Origin: Pseudofabraea citricarpa
Taxonomy: Eukaryota; Ascomycota; Leotiomycetes; Helotiales; Dermateaceae
DNA: 64,000 nucleotides
Direction: 5' to 3'
Assembly (NCBI GenBank): GCA_029641185.1
Contig: JAPWGK010000011.1
Coordinates: forward strand, 1-64,000
The notes under the pieces were generated by a model. The model ran no database searches. It saw nothing but the letters and a program-made list of their open reading frames with translations, and had not been told where the DNA came from. The translations under genes were made by a program, and so were the position numbers. Shown one piece after another: positions 24,844-35,813 of the stretch (positions are counted from its first letter, which is position 1; each line of letters starts with the position of its first letter).

Positions 24844-26814
24844 CTATTCCTCATATACTTCACGATACTTCTTAACGAAAAACTCTCGGCCAGCTAGCCT
24901 CCAATCGTTCTTTGCCAAGACGCAACCGCCGTCACTCTGAGTTCTCATCACCAACACATTGCCCACTACATCTTCATCCACCTTTCTGGTGCTATTTGAG
25001 GGAGTAAAATAGGGTTTCCAGGAAACCGAACTTCCTGTAGATAGTGGCGTAGGATTTCCTTCATTCACAAAATTGATCCAGAAAGCGCTGAGCTGCTGAG
25101 CCAAAGCGGCATACTCGGGATCAGGTCCGTAGAAGTTCCGGTTATTAAATACAAAGGCAACTTCTGAAAAATGAGAAACGCCTTTGTAGTTATCAATCAA
25201 TGCTGATGAGTTTGAAGGGCTAGCGAGTTGTGAAAAGACTTTAGCGGAGCTAGATGTGAAGTTCCAAGGCAACGTATCGAAGCGATAGATGAAAACTGGT
25301 GCATCAGGCGTAGAGTGTTCGGAATATAGTTCTGCGTCATGGAGAAGAGTAGCATGATAATAAAGATCTCCGACGATGGCAGCCTGTCTTTTATACTGAG
25401 TGCCAAGACTGAGTCCCAAGGCAGTAGGGTCGATAGCCGTGTCGAACGGAATCCCATATGGTGAGGGGTCTGAAAAGTTGACAAGATCATAGATCTCAAG
25501 CAACGTTGCCACACTCTCCGGTGTCATCGCTGGATTGCCGACAGTTGTTAGGTGCTGTGTCAACTCAAGGTCGGTGTTTAGCCCCAATGCTGCATTATCA
25601 GTACCTTCATCGGTATTAACACCATCAATCATAGGGATTTTGTGATACTGTCCTGTTGCGAGCAGTTTTGCCGGATGTTCAGGAAATAGATTGTCATCTA
25701 AAACCGGATACCATGAGCCTGAAATCGAAGCATTCAAAGCTGGGTAGAGCCTTTCGTAAGGAATATCTCGAAGGCATGCCAGAGAATCACAGTTCGTGTA
25801 GTTAAGAATTGCTTGAAACTTTGGCTCGTACCACTCGGTAGTATTGTCTAAATCTTAGTTAGCTACCTTGCTTTTCACTTTTACCATTCTAATTCTCTCT
25901 GGATAATTTCACTTACATGTGCCTGTTGATGCACTACCGCTTTCTTGAATCGATTGATGAAAGAGTTTTTCCGTCTTGCCAGCACCCGCAACAATCAATT
26001 CTGTCCCAAAGTCATTTTGTTAGTGGTCATTTACATAAACGAACTCCTTCAAGCCCGGGTTCAACTACCGCTCCCAAGAAGTTCTTGGAGAAGGTGCGAT
26101 AAATTATCTAGTGAGGAACTTACGGCCAACCATGAACGATCCTGACGACTCCCCCTGGATAGTGATTTTGCCAACGTCGCCACCAAAAGCTCCAAGGTTC
26201 TCTTTAACCCATCGAAGCGCCAATTGAACATCTTTGATTGCCAAGTTTTCATTTCCTTCCTTCTTGATCTCCTCGCCATACATCAGCCCCCAAGGCCCTT
26301 TTCGGTAATTTACTGAGACGGCAATGATAGGCGTTGATAACTCCACAGATCTCTCCACAATATACGTCAAGTTGTAATTCGGGAGGGATGAGGCACCGAA
26401 TTGATAGGACCCGCCATGTATCCAAAACAAGATAGGTAGCTTCTTCCCCGTGGAGTTCGATGCTGGGCGTACAACGTTAAGAAATAAGCAGTCTTCTGAC
26501 ATGCCGTATGGAAGTGCCAAATCGGAGGCTGACGCACTTGGGCAAGTGTGACCATAATTCGAGGCATTTTTGATTCCTTCCCAAGTCGTATTCAAGGGTT
26601 GTGCTGGTAGAAAACGATATGGGGCAGTTGGAGGATAGGAGTATGGTATACCAAGAAAAAGGTCTTGGTGGTAAGTTGGCAGATAGACACCTGAGTATGT
26701 GCCATTAAGAACGCTAACGGTCGGCACTTTCCCTTGCATAGCAGCACCAAGAACTGCATCTGGGGTCAAAAGTGGCAACAATGCCAATTTTCGGAGAATT
26801 GCCCTCATAAACAT
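24844..26814 (-). CDS. Secreted type-B carboxylesterase/lipase
   Basis: Three exons on the minus strand: 26814-26124, 26000-25917 and 25847-24844, giving 592 aa. It begins with a hydrophobic signal-like stretch (residues about 4-25; a second Met at codon 3 is an alternative start). It carries the type-B signature E-D-C-L-F-L-N-V (107-114), the oxyanion-hole H-G-G (133-135) and the nucleophile elbow G-E-S-S-G with Ser223. The acidic residue is Glu339 in N-T-D-E-G-T and the histidine is His484 in G-V-S-H-F-S-E, so the Ser-Glu-His triad is complete. Many N-X-S/T sites fit a secreted glycoprotein. Length is in the usual 550-600 aa range of fungal lipases and esterases of this fold. Introns are 123 and 69 bp. 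The substrate is not predictable. The gene is convergent with TF2, so regulation by the neighbouring factors is possible but only inferred. Confidence 0.92.
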
Positions 26815-29800
26815 CCTGACAAACAAACAAGAAGCCGAAGCAGTAATTCCAACAGTCAAACTCGTTGGAGGTCATTGCATTCCATTATATGCGGGTATCG
26901 GGATTCCGCATGCTCAATCGTCATTGTACATGGCTAGTTATCTCGTCGATTGTGACCTTACTTGTCATGTTGAACAAAGATATCACCACCACTCTTGTGA
27001 TACGGTTCACGAAAGCGATTTTGCTATTGATATCTTATCTCACGGGCACAAGTACTTGCCCGGCATCCTCAAGCGTCGAGCGTGTTGATCCGAATCATGT
27101 TCACCCGCCGGAAGCGGGCTACGACGGAATTACCGCGGTTGCTCATGGCTCAGCAAAGAACCTTGAAATGTAAATTAATGTCGCGATAACTTCGCCGACA
27201 ATTCGAGCCCACAAGAGACGCATCTGCCTACTTGGCACATTCTCTCAAGAATGTGAAGACGGATGGCCGCGGGCAAAGTGGAATTTCAATAATTAAGAAG
27301 CAGTTGACAGTCAAGAATTAAGAATGCCATGAGAAGGCTAAATTGGAGTGGCCCCTCAAATAGATTGCGCTCCAGGCCTTCCTCTAGCTCATTGCATGCA
27401 AGATTGCTGGGCTAAATAGAAAAATAACTTCGGCAACGAGAAACGATAGCAATTCTGAGTTATCTTAAGGCTGAAGTAGCAGAACAGTCAATTGTGATAA
27501 TTATACTCTACCTGCTCGAATTAGCGAGCACTGCACAGTGCACCGCCGTCATGTCCACGGTAACAGAACAAAGTTCACGTGGACAGCAAAGATGGTGGGG
27601 CAGAAGGACAAGGTTAAGGAGCAGGGCAGGTTTAATACACCAAGCATTATTGAGCATTGAGCACCCACTGACTTGGACTTGGCTGGAAGCAGAAGTCGGT
27701 ACGGATACGCGGAGATACTGAGACAGTTGAGCACGTGCGCACTGGGCTGGCCCAAGAAATCAACGAGCCGTGATGCCGAATCCGACTTATGGGCAGACTT
27801 TGGGCAAAGGCGAAACGGCAATGACATCTGCAAATGCCAAATAGCAATGTGTCCTTTGGCCTTACTGCTACTCTCCAATTCAAATGCAAATATAAAAGCG
27901 AACAACTTTGCCGACCGGCACTCTTCTTCCACCATGCTTCTAGGCGAACCTTCGTCCCGTCAAGCGTTGCCCCCAAGAAGTCTGGTGGAGAGTGCCACGA
28001 AATGCCATGCAATGGCATGCATGGAGCAATATTTGCTTCTCAGGACGGTCAACCACCTCTTCCCTGAGCTTCTCCACTCACCGTTGAATCGATAAGAGTG
28101 CCTTGGCGATAGGATTGCTTGAACTCTGAAAGTGAACGGTACCGTACTTGGGTCTCACGTCCACCACAGAGGGCCTCATTCCCAGCTGGCAAGCAGGAGG
28201 TGGCAGATAGTAGGATCAGGGGCAAACCGTGAGGCGGTCATAGCCCTCGCCGTGAAGTCGTCGTCGTGCAATTTACAGCAATCCACAGCTGGCGGTGCAT
28301 CTACGCAATCGGCGATGTATTTTGCCACTCATCGTCAAGTCAGCCTGGCCGGGGGTTTCTCCCAAGCCTTTCCGATCAAAGTCAGGACGACAGTACTTGG
28401 TACTTGGCTATACATATCAATGAATGCTTGTTGCAGTGTCCTGTGCGATTGACGACAGCAGCAACGACGACAGAGGACGTGTCTGGACTCGACTTGGCAA
28501 CAAATCCTCCTCGTACGATATGCTGAAAGAGCGGCAGTGGCTAGACAAGATCCAGCACTAACGCCGATACAGTAGCGGCACGGTGTGACCTCCGTTCAAA
28601 GTGACAGCGGCGGCTAACGTTACCTCCTGTTGAGCTCACTATGTCCAGAAGGCTGAAGCGACGAAAAATCAGCATTCCTTGAGTGGCCCCGGCTCCCTTA
28701 CCCACGGACAGAGACCCCCTTGACATGGGGAAGGGAGTGAGCTGGCCGACAATTCAGCGCCAAAGTGACCAGCTCAGTCCCCCCTGTCATGTACGGTCGG
28801 CCGAGTTCGTCTCAAAGTGGTTCGCTACCACACTTAATCGGTCTTCTTCTTAATTTCTTGGTTTCCTGGGGGTGGAGACGCATGATTTTGGGGACGTACT
28901 TCGTAGCCTGCTGGCCTTTGGACGAAAGCCCTGTAGGCTGTCTATGTGCAAGTGTCAAACAGTCAGCCAAGCATATTTGCTTGGTATAAACCTGCCTGGC
29001 CGAAGGCCGCGAATGGGAGCTGACGTCCGAAGTACCAGCAGCGGGATTTAACCGACTCAGTGATGCTCTCGGTGCCCTTTCACCCCTCCAGTGAGGCTCT
29101 CCCCATGTTATGGCTGGTAAGCCGGCATCAAACGGCGACTAATTGCGCCCCTCCTCATCTCACCGGCCTCTAGTGGTGGTCGCATATCTTCCCCTGTTTG
29201 TGATGCTGCACAGTACGTGGAAAATGGTGCCATCTTCATAGGAGCCAAGAATCTTTTTTAAGTTGTTGACACAATTCTTCAGCCATCTGTTTGAGTGGCA
29301 CGAATTTACGAAGAGAGCGGTTGACCAGACTGCTGAATGACACCAGCAGATGCATTTGGCACTGGGCATATGACTTTCCAACAGGGTAGAGAGTCAAGAC
29401 TTACCGCCCAAGACTCAAGAGTATTGATGGGCTCTTCGTCGGTAATCAGGTGCTTAGCAAAGAACAGACAATCATCATCCCTTCAAGGGTCAGATGTGGG
29501 TTCTGTCAAGACAGAGACCGTGGAGAATCCCTGGCAACCATCGGGCGGAGCGCTGTGGTCCCTTCTGTTCTGATCAATGATCAAACAGACACCTGCTGTC
29601 CAAGAACACCAAGACTTCTCGTCCAGGCTTCTTTCCTCCCACTGTTTTAACTTTTTCCAAAAGAATGCCCAGCTTTGTCTCATGAAGCTGTTGAAAACAT
29701 TAGGATACAGGGTCGATCGAAGGTATCATCTCTATCTTAGGACTCCATCTTGGCTCAGGATTGACGAGAGTCATTCAATAATTACTATAAGAAAGAGAGT

Positions 29801-29969
29801 TTTCCAAGTCTTTCTCATCTCCCAGCAAGCCGGTCTTCTATTATATAACTTCATCTCTTCTTCAGTGTAGAAGCCGTTTATTCAAACAATCATTCATCTG
29901 CTCTCTCTTCTAACCATCTTTTCTACCAACACACAATCTTTCAGTCCTTTTAAACTAAAAAACCTCAAA
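26815..29969. other. 3.15-kb intergenic stretch, no supportable gene
   Basis: Between the carboxylesterase start and the carbonic anhydrase start I find only short reading frames that overlap each other on both strands, without protein motifs or plausible splice chains. Composition is ordinary, with no RIP signature. A near-palindrome, TGCCATGCAATGGCATGCA, lies at about 28001-28019. The left few hundred bases should hold the esterase promoter and the right end holds the carbonic anhydrase promoter. Confidence 0.6.
29842..29848 (+). promoter_or_regulatory. TATA box of the carbonic anhydrase gene
   Basis: TATATAA lies 122 bp upstream of the ATG at 29970. It is followed by a CT-rich leader (TCTGCTCTCTCTTC at about 29898) and A-rich sequence just before the start codon, a typical layout for a well-expressed fungal gene. 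The assignment is by position and sequence only. Confidence 0.5.
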
Positions 29970-31191
29970 ATGGTTGCCTTCACTTTCGCTCAAGCCGCTC
30001 TGGCTCTCTCGGTCTTCATTGATGCTACCTCTGCATCATGCGGTCATGGTACTCATCTGGCTCGCCGAAGCACCTTCCACGCTGTTAACGCACGCAACGA
30101 AATCGTAAAGAGAGTCGAGGTATCCGCCTTCGGATATCTTGGATTGACTGGCCCGTAAGTCACTTGTCCTGAGTTATTTGGTTCTCTATCTCATAACCTA
30201 CTTTAGAACAAACTGGAATGCACTTTCCGTCGACAATGCTGCTTGTGCCACCAGCTCGGTGCAATCTCCTATCGATATCACTGCCGCAACTGCCACCACT
30301 GTTGCCGGAAGCACTCTCAACATCACTATGACTAACTTAGAGGCCGCTGAGTTTGAGAACTTAGGCTCTACAGTCGAGGTCGTCATGGAAGGCAAGGGTG
30401 CCAGCATGTTCATTGAAGACCAGAAGTTCGACCTCCTCCAGTTCCATTTCCACACACCAAGTGAACACACTATCAATGGAGAATACTTCCCTCTTGAGAT
30501 GCACATGGTCCATCAATCTGCCGGTATGTACGCTTCTCTGGCACCATTATCTTGAAGACTGACAAGAGTCTAGACGAGACCATTGGCGTCCTTGCTATCC
30601 CTTTCCAGCTCTCTGCCGCCGGTGATTCTACTGCTGTCATCCAGTCTGTCATGGCCAGTCTCGGAGAGATCGCCGAGCCCGGCACTGTCACTGAAACCGG
30701 TGCCTTGGACTTCACTGAATTGGCCGCCAACTTGCAAGCTCAAAGCTTTTCCACCTACACTGGATCCCTCACTACCCCCCCTTGCGCTGAGGGTCTTAAG
30801 TTCTTTGTTGCACAAGAGCCCCTTGCAATGGACGTCGCTACCTACAACACCATCAAGTCTGTTGTCGGCTTCAACGCTCGATTTGTTCAAAACACCCCAG
30901 GCGAGAAGAACTTGCTTAGTGTTGTTGCTGCTTCCATCCCTGCTGCTACTACCGAATCTGTAAGTTCCCCTTTCTGGTCCCCTCACCGTTTTGCACAATC
31001 TGCCCAGCTATATCCTCCCCCTCACCTCACGAACCCACACTAAAACATTTGGCTGATATAGTCTTAAGGTCGGTGCCGAGCACGTACTGGAGCTGTCAAA
31101 TGCTACTGAGCCAGCAGTAGAAGCCAAGCCAAAGAAGGAGCGCAAGCAATCCAAGTCGTCCCGAGTTATCATCATCAACGGCAAAAATTAA
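29970..31191 (+). CDS. Secreted alpha-class carbonic anhydrase
   Basis: Four exons: 29970-30154, 30207-30523, 30574-30959 and 31069-31191, giving 336 aa. It catalyses reversible hydration of CO2 to bicarbonate. The N-terminus is a signal peptide (about residues 1-22). Alpha-class hallmarks are Q-S-P-I-D-I (81-86), the zinc ligands His142 and His144 in Q-F-H-F-H-T-P-S-E-H, His161 in L-E-M-H-M-V-H, and T-G-S-L-T-T-P-P-C in exon 3. A short extra C-terminal tail is lysine-rich (K-P-K-K-E-R-K-Q-S-K) and ends in a hydrophobic V-I-I-I, with no GPI-type signal. Introns are 52, 50 and 109 bp. The acceptor of intron 3 was set at TCTTAAG because the AG seven bases earlier would lead into an immediate stop codon. 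It is probably extracellular or wall-associated; a role in pH or CO2 handling is inferred. Confidence 0.93.
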
Positions 31192-34100
31192 GCCGGGTTT
31201 GATGCTGGGACTAGAGCGGCAGGTATCCGTGGCGTCCACGTTTTGGTTTTTTGCACTGATATCCACTTTTGGGATTTAATCACGTATTGCATAATAGCGG
31301 TCCTCACTTATTAGATGCTGGGCACTTATTGATATCCAAAGTTTTATTTATTTATATACAGGCGGTTAGAGAAAGAGTAACGAAGAATGAATTTTTACCT
31401 TATATCTTTTTATTTTGGGGTGGTGAGGGACAGACGGTCGTTGGCGCAGGTGTTTCGGTTATGAATAGTAAAAAGATCACTTTCTTCAGTATAAACGGCA
31501 TATCAAATAAAGTTCTTCGGCCTCAAGTTATGTTCCGATTCCGTTTCGTTCCAAAGAGTGAGCCAGAATGACGAGCAAGAAATCAGTCAAGGATCTCCTA
31601 CCGACACTATCCCATTTGATCCCTTCCAAAAAGCTTGGCCTTCTCGACGCAAAAGGGCTTCGTAAAGCATTTATTTGGCTTGACAAGTTCAATAAAAGTT
31701 GCGAGTATTGAAATATTCTCAAAATAGGTAGAACGATTCCAGTGTTCCTTACCAGGTCGTTGAATTTTCCCCAGATCCAAGAAGTCAAGAGTGCTCGCTT
31801 AGCACTACACAAAACATGAACCACGCTGCATAAAACATGTTCGTGTTCTTATTTCAAGTCGACCGAAAACCCGTATTCGGGCCCGAAAACAAGCATGCGC
31901 ATTGGTCAGAAGGCCGAGCATCATCCCAACCACCCAGCAGCTGCTCTTTTCCGATCAATCGCCTATTCCAAACTCAAACCTCCACAGGAGCAAGGAGGTC
32001 GCTTGGCCATTCTAGCAACGAAGTTCGGTCGAGATTGACTTTTGCAACGCCATTCAAAAACGGTCGTGTGTCGGCAAGGAGCCGACGCATGGTCATTATT
32101 TCCAGACCAAAGACTGCTCTCTATTTCACCACGTGCCCAAGATGTGCAATGTGCTTGGTTCGTCTAAATTCTTAACTTGGGTGTGTCTCCGATATTCCCC
32201 TGGACTGTCCCTGTAGGGCAGTAGACCATTTCGGGCTTTCGGCCGGCCGCCTCCTGAGCACACCATGATTGCACTACTCATCATTCATTAACAACATGGT
32301 CCCTGACATCTTTTAAGAACTTTGACTTTTCCGCCTCTTAAGGTTCACGATAAATTGTTCTATCGAGCGATGCAAATTAATAAGAGGCGACTTAAGCTTG
32401 TTCCTGGGCGGGCTGCGGCTGTGGCTGCGTGCCGGAGGCCATTTAGATTATCAGTACTGTGAAGTATATGTTTGTTTCTCTTTTTTCGCCGTCCACTTTT
32501 CAAGAGTCTCCCAAGATTCCCAAAAATCGGTGTACCAAGGTACTCCGCGTGCGAAAAGCTTCGCATTTGCGCAGGATTTCTTGTCGTGGCCCTCAGACCA
32601 GTTCATCGTTGGGCAGTGGAGAAGAAAGGGACGTCCGCAATGCGACGTGAGTGCGAGATTTTCCTTGACAGTCTTGAGTGCTTGAGTCAGTGGGTCGTAC
32701 GTTGGGTTGGCGCCTTTGCGTCGTGCTCCCATCTGAACTTCTGACGCAGTCCATGTCGACGCAGGCGCCTTGCCGATAATCCTTCCAATTCTGATACCCC
32801 CACAAACACAGCGCTTCTTGGAACGGAAAAGGGTGTTCGATGAGGGGTAAGTTTTTGACATATCCGAACCTAATTCCCAATTCTCCGCTCGTATTGCATG
32901 GGTCGCTTGATAACTCAGAGTTTCATATCCCGGAGTCGAATCAACAATATTCCATGGATGGTCCTCATTGATTAGAACCAAGATAAGCGCAGACCAGGAA
33001 TACCGGCTTTACTATCACTATTGGAGACTCTTCTTTTTGAAAATGGCGTGAGGTAGACTTCCGGACATTTTTGAGGTATGTTTCTTCTCCATTTGCTTGT
33101 ACTATTGTAGGTCGAATTCCACTGTAATATATTGCGATCGACGAGCTGGTTGAAGAGGCTCACCGTATTCTCGAATATCGTACTACGGAACGACCCTCAT
33201 ACGTCTTTATATTGGAAGAGGCTCACCGTACTTCGAATATCGTACTGCGGAACGATCCTCGACGGTGTTTAAATCCACTACACTGCTCAAATAATGAAAT
33301 TTGTAAACCGCTGGTTTGCCATGGTTTCAAGTACCGTAAACTGGCAAATGAGTGATTATGTTTCATACCACCATCACGCTGAATATTTAGAGGGGTCATC
33401 CCTCATCAAGGGTCTGCTCACTTCTCTTTCTCCTGCCAAGGACCTCTCCTCGGAATCAATTCTACCGGAAACCTGTGCTGGACAACCTCAGGTATTTTGG
33501 ATCTTTTGGGAACACACTGCTGCGCAGTTCACCACCACTGCCGGATCACTTCCTGTCACAACAAGAAAAGCCCAAGGCTTGGTCATGGCATCTTCAAAAT
33601 GCACTTTAAGTCCCAAGCACGAGTCGTGGTGGTTGTTTACTCGGCATGTGCCGGGCAAGCCATCCAAGCTTGCCAATTGATTAAGAAAGGTCGTGGCGGT
33701 GATGTAGATTTCGCGGTGCCGTGCCCGAAGATTCCCACCAAGCTTGTGGAGAAGGAGGCTTGTATACTCTTGAAACCCCTCACGGCCAAAGAACACGAGA
33801 ATCCCCCTCACAAACCATACTTGGCTCCTGATACGGCCTCTGACTGGGCCTTTGCGTTCTGACATTACGCCTTTCACAGCCGGCGACCTACTGTTATAAG
33901 CGAGCAGAAGGATTAAAGATACAGTGAAGTGATTCGTAGGAAGCTGACGAGGCGTTTATCCAGCCAAGTCGTCATCTTAGACAAGGACCATCTACTTCAT
34001 CATGCCTCCGAAAGGAAAACCCCCTTGGTAAGGGCAGGTTTCAACATTCATACAATGTCGATGAGAGCTTAGCTCAGACTAAAAAATGATGTTTTCGTGG

Positions 34101-35813
34101 AATACTTCCTTCTGCTGTGAGCGGGCAAGATCAAAGGATTGATTTGCCTCACTCAATCTGAAGCATGTAAGCCACCTGTTTAGAGGAAGAGTCGTGGATT
34201 TGCGGTGAGTAGCATAAAAAGTATGAAGACCCAGAGCTTCCGTAATGGGAGAAATGCCGTAATCCTGTTTGAGGATTCTAAGTCAGTTATGCGATACGGC
34301 AACTTCAAGCTTACAAGTCCGGGACCTCAGGTGTCTATTCGAGATACGGCAGGACCAGCGTATAAACTCGAGAACGGGCATGCATTTTAGAATATCTCCG
34401 AGCTTTAGCGGTTTCGAACTCGTGGTGTGCTAAAGAAAATCAAAGATGGTGAAGCGGGCTTTCATAAAATGTATAGTTCTTCAAAGCACCCATCTCGCTT
34501 TACTTAACGAATTTGTATAAATTATAAACCAGGAGCTCAAACTTATTATGCCGTTCTTTGATATTCAATACAGTGGGGTGATAATAATAATGTGTAAATT
34601 TACAGAACGTAGAAGTATGATGCAGCTTTCCGACACACAATTACGTTTTGATCAAGCTCACGTCTCAATCGAGGACATAAGTACATGTAATATAAAATCG
34701 ACATTAATAACGAGACGTTTCTAGTCAGATATTTCAAGAAAACAGAATCGTGTTGAGTCTGCAAGCCTATAATAATATTCTCTTGAGATTTCTATAATTC
34801 TAATTTACCGAGTTAGTCGAGGGGCTTCCTTATTCGCATGGCAAAGCAATTTTAATTGCTAGACGACGATAGATAATAAAATCGTACTCTTTATATTATG
34901 GTATAGACTCATATGGTCATATTGTTCTATTCTTCTATGCCTCAGCTATGTCAAATTTCTTTGCGGGTCATATCATATATAGCAGATTTGCAAAAGCCAG
35001 GCACGGCTTTATGCCCAATGACCTTCACAAAGGGGAAAATCAAGGAATATTTATGCATATGAGAAATAATAACAACCAAAGTTCAACTGACAACGGAGTA
35101 AAAAGGACAAAGAAGCCCGTATAATATCAATAACTCCTGCGTCATATATAACCTCTAATATACGAGAGAAAGGATATAAATTATACTTTTGTTACTCCAC
35201 CATGTCCAGGAAGCTTCCTCCAGAGAACGTTAACAGCGATTTCTGGGTAATTGGTGAGAGCTGTTTACTACAGGTCCGGCGAGGAATATTTATATCGCGA
35301 CATGTGTGTCTACGGGTTAAAGGCTAATTGTATCTAGCTGTTTTTTTCTTTAAATGTTACACTATCTGTATATCAATTTTGATTGGTATAGGACCATGCC
35401 TGAATTTACAATTTTAAGCAACGAACCGTCCAAACAAATAATATATGAACAATGCAGCAGGCTAGCGTATCGAATTTCTAATCACAGCAAAAGAAGAAGA
35501 ATCTATACTCTCATAATCCAAGAAAATAGTGATTCGGATAATCGAACACTTCGATACCAAAACTGCAGCCAGTCTAAATTTTCAATTTCCACACCGACCA
35601 TAAAAACAAGCCAAGCAGATGCATCATCGTCATGAACAACAAAGAGTAAGAAGTTACATGGAAGGGAAAGCGTAACCTTCGTAAGCCATTCCCATAAATT
35701 TCACTCCATCGCCCACCAAAAGCCACGCAAAAGAATACAAGAAAGGAAATTGAAAACCCAGCCCCTGACCCGTAACCCTCATCTTCCATTTCTCGTCCTA
35801 AAACAGATCACAC
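31192..35813. other. 4.6-kb intergenic stretch, no supportable gene
   Basis: The stretch holds only short, motif-free reading frames. The longest, on the minus strand at about 32451-32981, is of a length expected by chance and lacks a standard start. The part from about 34.4 to 35.6 kb is more AT-rich than its surroundings but still has normal CpA/TpG, so it is not RIP-mutated. A local direct duplication at 33152-33260 is listed separately. I see no RNA gene. Confidence 0.6.
33152..33260. repeat. 46/47-bp direct duplication
   Basis: The segment starting GAAGAGGCTCACCGTA and ending ACGAYCCTC occurs at 33152-33198 and again at 33215-33260, 16 bp apart. The copies differ by a one-base indel and a few transitions. 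It lies in gene-free DNA and may be a recent local duplication or a regulatory repeat. Confidence 0.85.

Noticed and set aside
27494..28530. Several overlapping 80-140 codon frames on both strands
   Set aside because: They have no domain, no consistent start or splice structure, and frames overlap on both strands without preference.
32451..32981. 176-codon minus-strand frame in the gene-free stretch
   Set aside because: It starts at a non-ATG codon, has no motif or splice partner, and one frame of this length is expected by chance in a window of this size.
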